A stretch of DNA of 64,000 bases from Rickettsia tillamookensis (GCF_016743795.2 NZ_CP060138.2:1240001-1304000), one strand, 5' to 3'; numbered from the stretch's first letter, positions 9,288 through 18,821 are shown. A program made the numbers and translations. The notes: generated by a model not told the origin, from the sequence alone.

Positions 9288-9412
9288 ATAGACGAAGTTT
9301 AATTTGGAAAAGAGCTAGGAGTCTCAGAATTTTTGACCGCAGCGTAGGATAACTACGTGAGGATCAAAAATGAGAAACGACGACGCCAATTTTTCAAATT
9401 AAACGAGTATAT
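9288..9412. repeat. RPE family A, copy A2
   Basis: Full-length element between mreB and the LptG-like gene. Left arm TAGACGAAGTTTAATTTGG, right arm TTCAAATTAAACGAGTAT. The inner palindrome is TTGACCGCAGCG...CGTGAGGATCAAAA. It ends 2 bp before the stop codon of the downstream gene. Confidence 0.85.
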
Positions 9413-9413
9413 A

Positions 9414-10502
9414 TTAAATCTCTTTGTAATGTAAAATAATAAAGTTACTAATAAAAAATATTAGCATACTAGGCAATAAAATAGCAGCAATTAAAGATAA
9501 ATTATTATAAGTAAGTATTTTTAATAATATTTCTGATAACGAATATGCTATAAAACCCGAAAATAAACCTAATATCAGTATTTTTTCTTGGGAATTATCA
9601 CGCTGTTTAAGACTAATAAAACAACTTGCTAAAATTACGGTTGCCATCATCATTATAGGCTTAAATAATTGCTTGTAATAATAAATTTGATAATTAATAG
9701 CCGGTAAACCTGAATTTAATAATTCATTAATTAATTTAGGTAAAGCCCAAATAGAAACCATTTCAGGACGAATAAATTTATTTACTAAACTATTAATTGA
9801 TAAATTTGTCTGTATAGTTAAATTATTGTAAGCCTTAGTTTCCTCTTTTGTAAAAACCTTAACCCTATTTAAATGTAACATTTTATTTTCAATAATACCG
9901 TATAATGCATCAATTCTCTTTAAAAAAGAATTATTACTATCAACAAATAAAATTGTAATATTATTTAATTTTTTCTCGGCAATATTAATAAATTGTGTTT
10001 GGATAATTTGATTTTCATCATTTAAAGATTCAAAAAATAATAAACCTGATTTAGATATTATCCCCTCACTCAAGGCTTTTTTAGTTAGTTTTGCTTCTAA
10101 TAACTCATATTTTTGTAAGCCTATAGTACCGATAGGATTCAATATAGTCGTAAAAACTATACCTAAAATTAAAGTTACAATACATGGAATAACAAGCACT
10201 TGCCAAATATGAATACCACTAGATAACATAGCCGTTAATTCATTATTTTTTGTTAGATTTCTAAGAAAAAATAACATAGAGGTAAAACTAATTAACGAAG
10301 ATACTTGACCTAGCAAATAAGGAATCTTATATAAGATAAGTCTCCAAAAAAAACTAAAAGGAACATAAATATTTTTGAATTTTTGTAAAAGATCAAAAAT
10401 ATTTGAGATGATTAATAGCCCAATTAAAAGAAATAATATAATAAAGAAACACTTAGAATATAATTTAGTAAGATACCAAGAAAGTGTTTTTAGATTAATC
10501 AT
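9414..10502 (-). CDS. lptG: LptF/LptG-family LPS export permease
   Basis: Inner-membrane subunit of the LptBFGC ABC exporter that extracts lipopolysaccharide. The 362-aa protein has the YjgP/YjgQ layout: three N-terminal membrane segments (about 15-38, 60-85, 100-125), a periplasmic beta-jellyroll-like middle (about 130-265), and three C-terminal segments (about 275-358). The NIFDLLQKFKN stretch after TM1 fits the coupling-helix region. The symbol lptG rather than lptF is a judgement from the short N-terminus; only one of the pair is in this window. The next feature upstream is a tRNA on the same strand. Confidence 0.8.
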   Translation of the reverse strand: MINLKTLSWYLTKLYSKCFFIILFLLIGLLIISNIFDLLQKFKNIYVPFSFFWRLILYKIPYLLGQVSSLISFTSMLFFLRNLTKNNELTAMLSSGIHIWQVLVIPCIVTLILGIVFTTILNPIGTIGLQKYELLEAKLTKKALSEGIISKSGLLFFESLNDENQIIQTQFINIAEKKLNNITILFVDSNNSFLKRIDALYGIIENKMLHLNRVKVFTKEETKAYNNLTIQTNLSINSLVNKFIRPEMVSIWALPKLINELLNSGLPAINYQIYYYKQLFKPIMMMATVILASCFISLKQRDNSQEKILILGLFSGFIAYSLSEILLKILTYNNLSLIAAILLPSMLIFFISNFIILHYKEI

Positions 10503-10543
10503 TATAAATTCAGTGCTAATACGAATTTAAATAAGAATTTGTG

Positions 10544-10620
10544 TGGTGGGGCTGGTAGGACTTGAACCTACGACCACACCGTTATGAGCGGCGTGCTCTA
10601 ACCAACTGAGCTACAGCCCC
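10544..10620 (-). tRNA. tRNA with CAT anticodon (elongator Met, or lysidine-type Ile2)
   Basis: 77-nt cloverleaf with encoded CCA. Acceptor stem GGGGCTG pairs with CAGCCCC, the D-arm contains AGCTCAGTTGGTTAGAGC, the anticodon stem-loop is CGCCG-CTCATAA-CGGTG, and the T-arm contains GGTTCAAGTCC. The anticodon is CAT. The acceptor is fully Watson-Crick paired at position 1-72, so it is not initiator tRNA-fMet. I cannot decide between elongator Met and an Ile tRNA whose C34 becomes lysidine by TilS. Confidence 0.95.
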
Positions 10621-10700
10621 TTTTCATTTGAAATTTATATAATTATTATGCCGTTAAGTCTAGTAAAATTTTTATATTTTTGAGGTATTGTCTAATCGGT

Positions 10701-10798
10701 GTCATACCGTGGCTTGTCCACGGTATCCAGTAAAACAACTAAAATACTAATAATATTAGTATTTTTAACTGGATCCCGTGAATAAATCACGGGATGAC
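10701..10798. repeat. RPE family B, copy B2
   Basis: Nearly the same as B1: arms GTCATACCGTGGCTTGTCC and AATCACGGGATGAC, with the internal palindrome around AATATTAGTATTTTTAACTG. It lies between the tRNA and the pal terminator. Confidence 0.85.
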
Positions 10799-10856
10799 GG
10801 CGGTGGAATTGATCCACACATCAACGCTTTCGCAATAATAACATCAAGTTATAAAT

Positions 10857-10887
10857 AAAAAAGGTCGAGCTTATTACTCGACCTTTT
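10857..10887 (-). terminator. intrinsic terminator of pal
   Basis: An 11-bp perfect stem AAAAGGTCGAG / CTCGACCTTTT closes a 7-nt loop (CTTATTA). On the minus strand it ends in a T-run, 33 bp after the pal stop. The flanking A and T runs would let it work in both directions. Confidence 0.85.
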
Positions 10888-10919
10888 AAACTACTAAATA
10901 ATAAATTTAGTAAATAATT

Positions 10920-11390
10920 TTAGTGATGTACAACTGTTACAGCTCTACGATTATAAGCAAAAGCTTCTTCAGTATTACCCATCATAGCAGGTCTATCTTT
11001 ACCATAAGAGATTGTATTTAATCTGCTATGGTCGATTCCTTTATGAGCTAAGAATTTTTTCGCTGCTGCTGCTCTTCTTTCACCTAAACCTAAGTTATAT
11101 TCTCTGGTACCTCTTTCATCACAATGTCCTTCAACAGTAGCTTTTACTTCAGGATGCTTTGATAACCAGCAAGCTTGTCTTTCTAGTTCTTCTTTAGCCT
11201 TTGGTGATAAATCTGATCTATCAAAAGCAAACCATACTGCATTTCCTGCATGCTTCTCAAAATCTTTCATTAATGAGGTTTCTTCTCCTTGGTTCATGTT
11301 ACCGTCAAATTGCGGTGCTCTTTTTTTTGTATTACACCCTGCAAGCACAAATAATGCAAGAAAAGCTAATGTAATTTTTGTTATTTTCAT
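10920..11390 (-). CDS. pal: peptidoglycan-associated lipoprotein Pal
   Basis: Outer-membrane lipoprotein of the Tol-Pal system that binds peptidoglycan. The start at 11390 gives MKITKITLAFLALFVLAGC, a lipoprotein signal with lipobox LAGC (Cys19), and has GGAG 8 nt upstream. A longer frame to 11435 would bury the signal peptide. The C-terminal OmpA-like domain (about 50-156) includes VWFAFDRSDLSPKAKEEL, the VEGHCDERGTREYNLGLGERRA motif region that binds diaminopimelate, and SYGKDRPA. A hairpin terminator follows at 10857-10887. TolB is not nearby. Confidence 0.96.
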   Translation of the reverse strand: MKITKITLAFLALFVLAGCNTKKRAPQFDGNMNQGEETSLMKDFEKHAGNAVWFAFDRSDLSPKAKEELERQACWLSKHPEVKATVEGHCDERGTREYNLGLGERRAAAAKKFLAHKGIDHSRLNTISYGKDRPAMMGNTEEAFAYNRRAVTVVHH

Positions 11391-11595
11391 AATTAAACTC
11401 CTTAGAAGATTATAATTTATTAATATTGCATTCATTTTAGCTAGTCATAAAATTAAACTAACCAAAAGCTATGTGAGTTAGTATATATCATTATTTTATT
11501 AGTTTAAAGGCTAAAATATTATAAAATGCAATTACTCATGAATAAATGTGGTAAAAATATCATTTTTATAATACGAGTAGATACTTTGGATAAAT
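11391..11595. other. gene-free AT-rich leader upstream of pal
   Basis: Holds the pal ribosome-binding site and presumably its promoter. The sequence is very AT-rich and several -10-like boxes are possible, but none has a convincing -35. No RNA gene or open frame of interest was seen. Confidence 0.4.
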
Positions 11596-11736
11596 AGATA
11601 AATGAAGTTTAATGTAGAAAAGAGGAATCGATTTTGAAGCTTATAACCGCAGCGTATATATAAATATATAATATGTGAGGATCAAGAAATATTAAACAAC
11701 GAACGTAGCCAATTTTTGAAATTCTACCTGAGTATA
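11596..11736. repeat. RPE family A, copy A3 (diverged)
   Basis: Recognisable but decayed: AATGAAGTTTAATGTAGAAA on the left and TTTTTGAAATTCTACCTGAG on the right. The two arms have co-varied (GTAGAA with TTCTAC), so pairing was kept. It ends 1 bp before the fabH stop codon. Confidence 0.7.
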
Positions 11737-11737
11737 T

Positions 11738-12691
11738 TCACCATCTAATTAATGCACTGCCCCAAGTAAGACCTGCACCTATAGCTGAAAATAGTAAAAT
11801 ATCACCTTTTTTTATTTTATCTGATGTTTTGAGAGTACTTAAAGCAAGAGGAATAGAAGCCGCTGAGCAATTAGCATGTTTCTCGACGGTCTTTATTATT
11901 TTATGTTCCGGTAGGTTTAATGATTCGGCGAGTTTATTTATAATACGGATATTTGCTTGATGAGGTATAAAATAATCAATATCGCTTACACTGAATTGAT
12001 TAGCACGCAGTAAATCTTCTATAGACTGTTGCATTTTTTCTATTGCATGACGAAATAATTTTTGCCCCTGCATAACTATTTTGCCACTAATACCGTTCAT
12101 ACTTACACCACCGTTTGTGTATAATATTTCATAATCAGCCCCACTTGAGAAGATATTACTATCTATTAAACCGGAATCATCACTACTACGCTGTAATATT
12201 ACGCTACCGGCCCCATCACCGAATAAAACGCAAGTAGTCCTATCATTCCAATCTAATAATGACGTCATTTTCTCGGCTCCTATAAGCAAAATAGTTTTAT
12301 ATTTACCTGATGAGATAAGAGAATTCGCTACTTGTAAACCATAAACAAAGCCGGCACACACTGCTTGTAAATCAAAAGACGGTATATTAGTTAAACCAAG
12401 ATAGCCCTGAAGTTTAGTGGCAACCGAAGGGAAACTATTATCGGGAGTAGTAGTGCATGTAATAATTAAATCGATATCGCTTGCCGATATTCTTGCATCT
12501 ATTATAGCTTTTTTAGCTGATTTTAAAGCAAGATGGGAAGTATATTCGTTATCGTCTGCTATATGACGCTGCGTAATACCTGTTCTTGTTCTAATCCACT
12601 CATCGTTAGTGTCTACGAATTTTGCAAGTTCGTCATTACTAACTATTTTTGAAGGAAGATACCCACCGCAACCGATAATTTTACAGGTCAT
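11738..12691 (-). CDS. fabH: 3-oxoacyl-[ACP] synthase III (KAS III)
   Basis: Starts fatty-acid synthesis by condensing acetyl-CoA with malonyl-ACP. The 317-aa protein has the Cys-His-Asn triad of FabH: Cys112 in [10 protein letters not shown], His244 in IPHQANIRI and Asn274 in [10 protein letters not shown]. The C-terminal [13 protein letters not shown] is typical. It is only 12 bp downstream of rpmF. In many bacteria plsX lies between these two, but there is no room for it here. The terminal Arg-Trp and stop are immediately next to the edge of repeat A3. Confidence 0.97.
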   Translation of the reverse strand: MTCKIIGCGGYLPSKIVSNDELAKFVDTNDEWIRTRTGITQRHIADDNEYTSHLALKSAKKAIIDARISASDIDLIITCTTTPDNSFPSVATKLQGYLGLTNIPSFDLQAVCAGFVYGLQVANSLISSGKYKTILLIGAEKMTSLLDWNDRTTCVLFGDGAGSVILQRSSDDSGLIDSNIFSSGADYEILYTNGGVSMNGISGKIVMQGQKLFRHAIEKMQQSIEDLLRANQFSVSDIDYFIPHQANIRIINKLAESLNLPEHKIIKTVEKHANCSAASIPLALSTLKTSDKIKKGDILLFSAIGAGLTWGSALIRW

Positions 12692-12703
12692 AAATCTTAA
12701 GCT

Positions 12704-12904
12704 TTAGGCTACTTCTTCTTCAGTTTCAATTTTCTTTGTTACTACTTGACGATTATTATAAGTACCGTCGACTAAAGAAACGTGATGCGGAAGCTTATAT
12801 TCACCGGTTTGTGAATCAACTATTACGTTAACTTTACCAAGTGCTAAGTGCGAACGTCTCATATTACGTCTTGATTTTGATGTTTTCTTCTTTGGAACTG
12901 CCAT
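12704..12904 (-). CDS. rpmF: 50S ribosomal protein L32
   Basis: 66-aa basic ribosomal protein. The N-terminus [20 protein letters not shown] is the L32 signature; the rest ([17 protein letters not shown]) matches the family end. The zinc-binding cysteines found in some L32 proteins are absent, as in other C-minus versions. AGAGAGGC lies just upstream of the start (12905-12915 region). It is the first gene of the rpmF-fabH unit and is divergent from bamE, with a 95-bp shared regulatory region. Confidence 0.96.
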
Positions 12905-12937
12905 TATTAGCCTCTCTAAATATAAATTAAAAAGTAT

Positions 12938-12968
12938 TTGTCAAATTAGTGAAGCAGTATATTATAAT
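12938..12968 (+). promoter_or_regulatory. candidate bamE promoter
   Basis: TTGTCA at 12938-12943 and TATAAT at 12963-12968, 19 bp apart. An overlapping TATTAT at 12960-12965 gives a 16-bp spacer. The predicted start is about 25 nt before the bamE ATG. Inferred from sequence only. Confidence 0.5.
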
Positions 12969-12999
12969 CTTGTAATAAAATCTAGATAAAATTAAACTT

Positions 13000-13473
13000 A
13001 TGAAAATTTTTATAACATACATTTTTAGTATATTAGCCTTTTTTTCCTTAAGCGGCTGCAAAACTATCGAAAATAGAGGGCAGTCCATCGATGATTCAGC
13101 ACTTGTAAAATTAGAATCTAAAAAACTAAATAAAACAGAAGTCGTAGAGTTAATAGGTACACCTACTATGGTACCGGAATATTCCCAAAATACCTGGTAT
13201 TATGTTGAAAGAGTTATGTCTCAAAGAGCTTGGCTCAATCCAAAAATTGAAAAGCAGAAGATAGTAAAAATTACGTTTGATGCTAATAATTTTATGCAGG
13301 AAGTAGTAGTAATAGATGATTCTCATAGACAAGATATAGAAACAGTCCGTGAATATACTAGGACATACGGAACGGAACTTAACGGACTACAAAAATTTGT
13401 TAAAAATTTAGGTAGATTCAATAAAACTACCGACGGAAATAAAAATAAAAGCAAGAATAAGAAGAAGAGATAA
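13000..13473 (+). CDS. bamE: outer-membrane assembly lipoprotein BamE (SmpA/OmlA)
   Basis: Accessory lipoprotein of the BAM complex that inserts beta-barrel proteins. The 157-aa precursor has a signal peptide MKIFITYIFSILAFFSLSGC with lipobox LSGC (Cys20). The SmpA/OmlA core has LNKTEVVELIGTPTMVPEYSQN (the loop equivalent to the BamE GTP motif) and WYYVERV. The C-terminus is a highly basic tail (KNKSKNKKKR), longer than in E. coli. It stands alone, between the divergent rpmF unit and ftsY. Confidence 0.9.
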   Translation: MKIFITYIFSILAFFSLSGCKTIENRGQSIDDSALVKLESKKLNKTEVVELIGTPTMVPEYSQNTWYYVERVMSQRAWLNPKIEKQKIVKITFDANNFMQEVVVIDDSHRQDIETVREYTRTYGTELNGLQKFVKNLGRFNKTTDGNKNKSKNKKKR

Positions 13474-13497
13474 GTAACTTAGTCGCCATTGCTTACT

Positions 13498-13635
13498 ATG
13501 TCATTCCTGCGAAAGCAGAAATCCAGTAAAAAATTAATGTCACCCCGTGGTCAAGCCACGGGATGACAGAGGTGAAATTGATCCACGCAGGCAATGCTTT
13601 CCTGCGAAAGCAGAAACAACACCAACATCCATACA
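13498..13635. repeat. compound repeat: family D pieces around a family B arm
   Basis: A D-like arm (GTCATTCCTGCGAAAGCAG, 13500-13518) is followed by a compact B palindrome (GTCACCCCGTGGTC...CACGGGATGAC, 13539-13567) and then a second D-like piece (TTTCCTGCGAAAGCAG, 13599-13614). It looks like nested insertions with deletions. The B part, read from GTG at 13547, is in frame with ftsY. Confidence 0.7.
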
Positions 13636-13651
13636 ACAAAAACTATCTAAT

Positions 13652-14554
13652 ATGATTTCGATATTTAGTAAATTAAAACAAAGTTTATCTAAAACTTCTA
13701 ATAAAATATCGGAAGGTATCGACAAAATATTTTACAAGAAAAAATTAGACGCAGAAACTCTAGAAGAGCTGCTTATCTCAAGCGATATGAGCGTTTCAGT
13801 AGTAACTAATATCATTGAAGAGTTTAAAAAGGTAAAATTTGACAAAGAAATAGATAGTGATACAGTAAAAGAAGCCCTTGCTAAATTAATAGAGCAGCAG
13901 CTATCAAAATCAGAAATTCCTTTTACTTTAAATAAGAATAAATTAAATGTAATATTAGTTTGCGGTGTTAACGGAGCAGGTAAAACCACCACTATAGGTA
14001 AGCTTGCTGCAATGTATTCAGCACAAGGGAAAAAAGTAGCGGTTGCGGCCTGTGATACTTTTAGAGCGGCTGCCGTGAATCAGCTAAGCACTTGGGTAGA
14101 TAGAGCAAATGCACTACTTATTACCGGTGAAGAATCGGCTGACCCTGCGAGTGTTGCTTACCGTGCTATGGAAGAGTCGATAAAACAAAATATTGATATA
14201 CTTTTTATTGACACGGCAGGCCGGCTTCATAATAAGAAAAATTTGATGGATGAGCTGTCTAAGATTGTAAAAGTTATAAAAAAACTAGACGAGAATGCCC
14301 CCACTCATAGCGTTTTGGTAATTGATGCTATTACAGGACAAAATACTTATAACCAAGTAGAACATTTTAATGATGCTACTAATTTGACGGGGCTTATCGT
14401 AACTAAACTAGACGGTAGTGCTAAAGCCGGAGTGCTTGTCGGAGTAGTACAAAAATTTAATTTACCGGTGTACTTTATCGGTATAGGTGAGAAGATAGAG
14501 GACTTAAAAATATTCGACCGACATGATTTTGCTAAAAGTTTAGTGGGATTGTGA
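13652..14554 (+). CDS. ftsY: signal recognition particle receptor FtsY
   Basis: GTPase that docks SRP-ribosome complexes at the inner membrane. The 300-aa protein has a short N-terminal region, an N domain helix bundle and the G domain: P-loop GVNGAGKTTTIGKLA (about 108-122), DTFRAAAVNQL, DTAGRLHNK (about 189-197) and TKLDGSAKAG (about 250-259). The ATG at 13652 is chosen because the 35 upstream codons are compound-repeat sequence; without them the protein matches small FtsY versions lacking the acidic A domain. Confidence 0.95.
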   Translation: MISIFSKLKQSLSKTSNKISEGIDKIFYKKKLDAETLEELLISSDMSVSVVTNIIEEFKKVKFDKEIDSDTVKEALAKLIEQQLSKSEIPFTLNKNKLNVILVCGVNGAGKTTTIGKLAAMYSAQGKKVAVAACDTFRAAAVNQLSTWVDRANALLITGEESADPASVAYRAMEESIKQNIDILFIDTAGRLHNKKNLMDELSKIVKVIKKLDENAPTHSVLVIDAITGQNTYNQVEHFNDATNLTGLIVTKLDGSAKAGVLVGVVQKFNLPVYFIGIGEKIEDLKIFDRHDFAKSLVGL

Positions 14555-14601
14555 GTTTTGCTACGTCATTGTGAGAAGGTATTGTTGTATTGATACCGAG
14601 T

Positions 14602-14718
14602 CGTCATTGCGAGGAGCGAAGCGACGTGGCAATCCAGAAAAATAATAAAAAATTCTGTAACTCAGAACTCTTTACTGGATTGCTTCGTCAATTATTTCAT
14701 AATTTCCTCGCAATGACG
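14602..14718. repeat. RPE family C, copy C1
   Basis: Arms CGTCATTGCGAGGAGCGAAG and TTTCCTCGCAATGACG. The wider flanks also pair (GGTATTGTTGTATTGATACC at 14578-14597 with GGTATCCACACACC at 14726-14739), so this is a nested palindrome. It lies between ftsY and polA. Confidence 0.85.
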
Positions 14719-14773
14719 ACTTAGGTATCCACACACCTCACCATGACGATAGAATTAAAAATAACATCATAAA

Positions 14774-17392
14774 ATGACTCAAAAAAATACCTTATTACTA
14801 ATAGACGGATACGGATTTGTTTTTAGAGCCTATTATGCACAGCAGCCTTTAACTTCGCCAAAAGGTGAGCCTGTCGGTGCTCTTTACGGCTTTGCTTCAA
14901 TGCTTCTGAAATTGCTGAACGACTTTAAGCCTAAACATGTTGCTGTAGTATTTGACAGTGGCGGGAAAAATTTCCGCCATCATATTTATCCTGAATATAA
15001 AGCTAACCGTCCACCTCCCCCTGAAGATTTAGTCGTACAATTACCATTAGTTCGTGACGTTGCAAGTAGCCTCAATTTTCCTATTCTAGAGAAAAACGGT
15101 TATGAAGCCGATGACATTATTGCAACCTTTGCCGTTAAAACAGCTGCACTCGGCGAAGATGTAGTTGTCATCTCTTCCGATAAAGATTTATTGCAGTTAA
15201 TGGGTGAAAACATCAAAATATATGATCCGTTAAAAGGAAAATATATTACGGAAGATGATGTTGTTAAAAAGTTTGGTACTACTTCTGATAAATTACGTGA
15301 AGTGATGGCTTTAATCGGCGATAGATCAGATAATATTCCGGGTGTGCCATCTATTGGACCAAAAACGGCAAGTAGTCTTATAACGCAATTTGGTTCTGTA
15401 GAAAATATATTTAACTCTTTAGACCAAGTCTCAAGTCTAAAACAACGTGAAACTTTACAAAATTCTAAAGAAGCGGCGTTAATTTCATGGCAGTTAATCG
15501 GGCTTGATTCTAATGTTGATTTAGATTTTCAGCTGAATAATTTAGAATGGTCACCTCCAAATAGCGATAAATTAATAGGATTTTTACAGGAATACGGTTT
15601 TAAATCTTTATATAAAAGAGCAGAAAATTTATTTGATATTAAAATTAACGACCATAAAGAGATAGCAGATAATAAAATAGCCGAAGCAAAAGAAATTAGT
15701 AATGCTAGTGAGTTAGCGGATTTTGCTAAAAAAGCTGAGAAAATAGGAATATTCGGGATATATTTACTGCAGCATAAAGGGAATGATGTTGCTTTTATTT
15801 TATCACTGCAAAACCAAAGCTATATTATTAAAATTTCTACCGCTTCCCATGATCTATTTTCCTATAATACTAAAAATAATAACGACTGGTTTTCGGATAT
15901 AATCTTCAATTTACTAGCCGACAAATCCATAAAAAAAATTACCTATTCTCTAAAACCTATACTTAAATTTTATGCAGAGCAATCTCATGAGATTACGGCT
16001 ATAGAGGATTTAGAACTAATGCAATATGCATTATCGGCAGGTTTATCACAGAAAAATTTATTTGAAGAGGCTTTGAAAGAGGATAATGTAATCAATGAAG
16101 CAGCAAAAATAGTAATAAACTTTATCTCACTTTATAAGCAAAATATATTGGAACTTAAAGACAATAAAGCCTTTAGACTTTATAGCGATATTGATTTACC
16201 TATTTGTTTTATTTTAGATAAAATGGAAAAAATTGGGATTAAAGTAGACGCAAACTATCTAAATCACTTATCCGCTGAATTTGGAACAGAAATTCTAAAA
16301 CTTGAAGAAGAAATTTTTGCTCTTAGCGGAACTAAATTTAATATCGGTTCACCAAAACAATTAGGCGAAATCCTATTTGAAAAAATGCAATTACCTTTTG
16401 GTAAAGCTTCGGCTAAAGCAAGCTCTTACTCAACAGGTGCTGAAATACTCGAAAAACTTAGTGAACATGGGTATAATATAGCCGACTTGTTATTAAGATG
16501 GCGGCAGCTTACAAAATTAAAGAATACCTACACCGATAGTTTACCGAAACAGATAGATAATATAACTAAGCGGGTACATACGACATTTTTACAAACTTCT
16601 ACCACTACAGGAAGACTTAGCTCACAAGAACCTAATCTGCAAAACGTACCTATTCGTTCTAGTGAGGGGAATAAAATCAGACAAGCTTTTATCGCTGAAG
16701 AAGGTTATAAATTAATATCTGCCGATTATTCACAAATTGAGCTTAGAATATTAAGCCATATCGCAAATATAGATGCACTAAAACAAGCATTCATCAATAA
16801 AGATGATATTCATACTCAAACTGCTTGTCAGATTTTTAACTTACAAAAACATGAGCTAACTAGCGAACATAGGCGTAAAGCAAAAGCCATAAATTTTGGT
16901 ATTATTTACGGTATAAGTGCTTTTGGGCTTGCTAAGCAATTAAACGTTAGTAACAGCGAAGCATCAGAATATATCAAGAAATATTTTGCCGAATATAAAG
17001 GAGTGCAAGAATATATGGAGCAAACAAAAGCTTTTGCAAGTAGCAACGGCTATGTCACAAATTTCTTTGGCAGAAAATGTTTTGTACCTCTAATTCATGA
17101 TAAAAAGCTTAAACAATTTGCAGAGCGTGCGGCTATTAATGCTCCGATTCAAGGAACTAATGCCGATATAATTAAAATTGCAATGATTAATCTAGATCAA
17201 GAAATAGAAAAGCGTAAGCTTAAAACAAGATTAGTATTGCAAATTCATGATGAATTACTATTTGAAGTGCCGGAGAGTGAAGTAGAACTCGTAACGCCTA
17301 TTATCAAAAAAATCATGGAGAATTCTACTAAGATGGATGTACCGATTATAACCGAAGTAAGGGTTGGTAATAACTGGATGGAAATTCATTGA
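14774..17392 (+). CDS. polA: DNA polymerase I, proofreading residues absent
   Basis: Gap-filling polymerase for repair and Okazaki-fragment maturation. The 872-aa protein has an N-terminal 5'-3' nuclease domain (about 1-290; [40 protein letters not shown]). A middle exonuclease-fold domain (about 310-480) follows, then the polymerase domain: motif [15 protein letters not shown] (about 650), O-helix [16 protein letters not shown] (about 700) and motif [13 protein letters not shown] (about 822). In the middle domain the DxE motif of E. coli Pol I is replaced by FGIYL, and the later Asp sites are not recognisable, so 3'-5' proofreading is probably lost. Confidence 0.97.
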   Translation: MTQKNTLLLIDGYGFVFRAYYAQQPLTSPKGEPVGALYGFASMLLKLLNDFKPKHVAVVFDSGGKNFRHHIYPEYKANRPPPPEDLVVQLPLVRDVASSLNFPILEKNGYEADDIIATFAVKTAALGEDVVVISSDKDLLQLMGENIKIYDPLKGKYITEDDVVKKFGTTSDKLREVMALIGDRSDNIPGVPSIGPKTASSLITQFGSVENIFNSLDQVSSLKQRETLQNSKEAALISWQLIGLDSNVDLDFQLNNLEWSPPNSDKLIGFLQEYGFKSLYKRAENLFDIKINDHKEIADNKIAEAKEISNASELADFAKKAEKIGIFGIYLLQHKGNDVAFILSLQNQSYIIKISTASHDLFSYNTKNNNDWFSDIIFNLLADKSIKKITYSLKPILKFYAEQSHEITAIEDLELMQYALSAGLSQKNLFEEALKEDNVINEAAKIVINFISLYKQNILELKDNKAFRLYSDIDLPICFILDKMEKIGIKVDANYLNHLSAEFGTEILKLEEEIFALSGTKFNIGSPKQLGEILFEKMQLPFGKASAKASSYSTGAEILEKLSEHGYNIADLLLRWRQLTKLKNTYTDSLPKQIDNITKRVHTTFLQTSTTTGRLSSQEPNLQNVPIRSSEGNKIRQAFIAEEGYKLISADYSQIELRILSHIANIDALKQAFINKDDIHTQTACQIFNLQKHELTSEHRRKAKAINFGIIYGISAFGLAKQLNVSNSEASEYIKKYFAEYKGVQEYMEQTKAFASSNGYVTNFFGRKCFVPLIHDKKLKQFAERAAINAPIQGTNADIIKIAMINLDQEIEKRKLKTRLVLQIHDELLFEVPESEVELVTPIIKKIMENSTKMDVPIITEVRVGNNWMEIH

Positions 17393-17438
17393 ATAGTGCG
17401 TCATTACTGCATAGGTTTTGTCGTGCGGCTATCTAAGT

Positions 17439-17540
17439 CGTCATTGCGAGCAGCCGTAGGCTGCGTGGCAATCTCATGAAATAATGAGAAACTCCTGAGA
17501 TTGCTTCGTCAATTACTACGTAATTTTCCTCGCAATGACG
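17439..17540. repeat. RPE family C, copy C2
   Basis: Arms CGTCATTGCGAGCAGCCG and TTTTCCTCGCAATGACG. The inner stem GGCAATCTCA / TGAGATTGC surrounds AATAATGAG. It lies in the polA-metK gap, upstream of the metK ribosome-binding site. Confidence 0.85.
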
Positions 17541-17606
17541 GAAAAATCGATCCACGCAACAATGCCCACTCGAATAACGTTAAAAATTAAAAAAGGAGCG
17601 TAATGT

Positions 17607-18750
17607 ATGAAAAATTTTATATTCACATCTGAATCGGTTTCTGAAGGGCATCCGGACAAAATTGCCGATCAAATTTCAGATACAGTGCTTGATGAAATTC
17701 TGAAGCATGACCCTAGCGGTCGTGTTGCCTGTGAAACATTCGTAACAACCGGTCTAGTTTTAGTCGGTGGTGAAATTACTACTAGTACCTATGTAGATAT
17801 TGAGCAAATAGTACGTAGTAAGATACAAGAAATCGGCTATAATAATCCAAATTATGGATTTGACGGTAGCTGCTGTGCCGTAATTTCATCCATCATTAAA
17901 CAATCACCCGATATAGCTATGGGTGTTGACAATGCAAATGACGATGAAATAGGTGCAGGAGACCAAGGTATGGTTTTCGGTTATACCTGTAATGAAACAG
18001 ATAGTTTAATGCCCGCACCGATTTACTACGCTCATCTCTTAATGAAAAGGCAAGCATATTTACGTAAAAAAAAATATACTGTCTTGGCTTAGACCTGATG
18101 CAAAGTCACAAGTCACGTTACGATATGAAAATAACAAACCGATTGCCATTGATGCAGTAGTTTTATCAACTCAACATCATCCGGAAATACAACAAAAAGA
18201 CCTTATTGAAGCAGTAATGGAAGAAATTATTAAACAGGCGTTACCAAGCAATTTACTTCATAAAGATACTAAATATTTAATTAACCCGACAGGTAGGTTT
18301 GTTATAGGCGGTCCTGTTGCCGATTGCGGTTTAACCGGTAGGAAAATTATCGTGGACAGCTATGGAGGAATGGCAAGACACGGCGGTGGTTGTTTTTCAG
18401 GAAAAGATCCAACAAAAATAGATAGGTCGGCTGCTTACATGGCACGCTATATTGCTAAGAATATAGTAGGAGCAGGACTTGCCGATCGTTGTGAAATACA
18501 AATATCTTATGCAATAGGCGTTGCTGCTCCTGTGTCTATTTACGCTGAAACTTTCGGTACTAGTAAATTAAGTAACGAACAAATTACTAAGCTCATAACA
18601 CAGCATTTTGATATGCGTCCAGGCAGAATTATTAAACATCTTAAGCTTCGCACTCCATGTTATCAAAAAACAGCTTCTTACGGTCATTTCGGTCGAGAAG
18701 ACGAAAATTTTGCATGGGAGCAATTAGATAAAGTAGATATGTTGAGGTGA
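17607..18750 (+). pseudogene. metK: S-adenosylmethionine synthetase, single-base frameshift in an A9 run
   Basis: MetK makes S-adenosylmethionine from methionine and ATP. The first part (17607-18092) has [12 protein letters not shown] and [11 protein letters not shown]. Reading then fails in a run of nine A (18065-18073) and stops at 18092. The second part continues one frame over as [15 protein letters not shown], then [21 protein letters not shown] and [10 protein letters not shown] to the natural end at 18750. With eight A the two parts join into a 380-aa MetK of normal length with motifs in order. GGAG lies 8 nt before the ATG. Degradation of metK is well known in Rickettsia. Transcript slippage on A9 or a sequencing error could mean it still functions. 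Confidence 0.9.
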
Positions 18751-18757
18751 GTAATTA

Positions 18758-18786
18758 TTGACATTTATTTATTCGTAATACATGAT
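18758..18786 (+). promoter_or_regulatory. candidate promoter of the broken gene at 18822
   Basis: A perfect -35 TTGACA at 18758-18763 is followed after 17 bp by CATGAT at 18781-18786 (4 of 6 matches to TATAAT). A palindrome AACTAATTAGTT lies between it and the ATG. Inferred. Confidence 0.4.
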
Positions 18787-18821
18787 TATTTTTATCCTTG
18801 TTTAACTAATTAGTTAAAAAT

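Noticed and set aside
11391..11435. Upstream start for Pal
   Set aside because: It would place 15 residues before the lipoprotein signal; the Shine-Dalgarno supports 11390.
13547..13651. N-terminal extension of FtsY from a GTG in a repeat
   Set aside because: The 35 codons are repeat sequence with no Shine-Dalgarno, and the ATG at 13652 begins family-like sequence.
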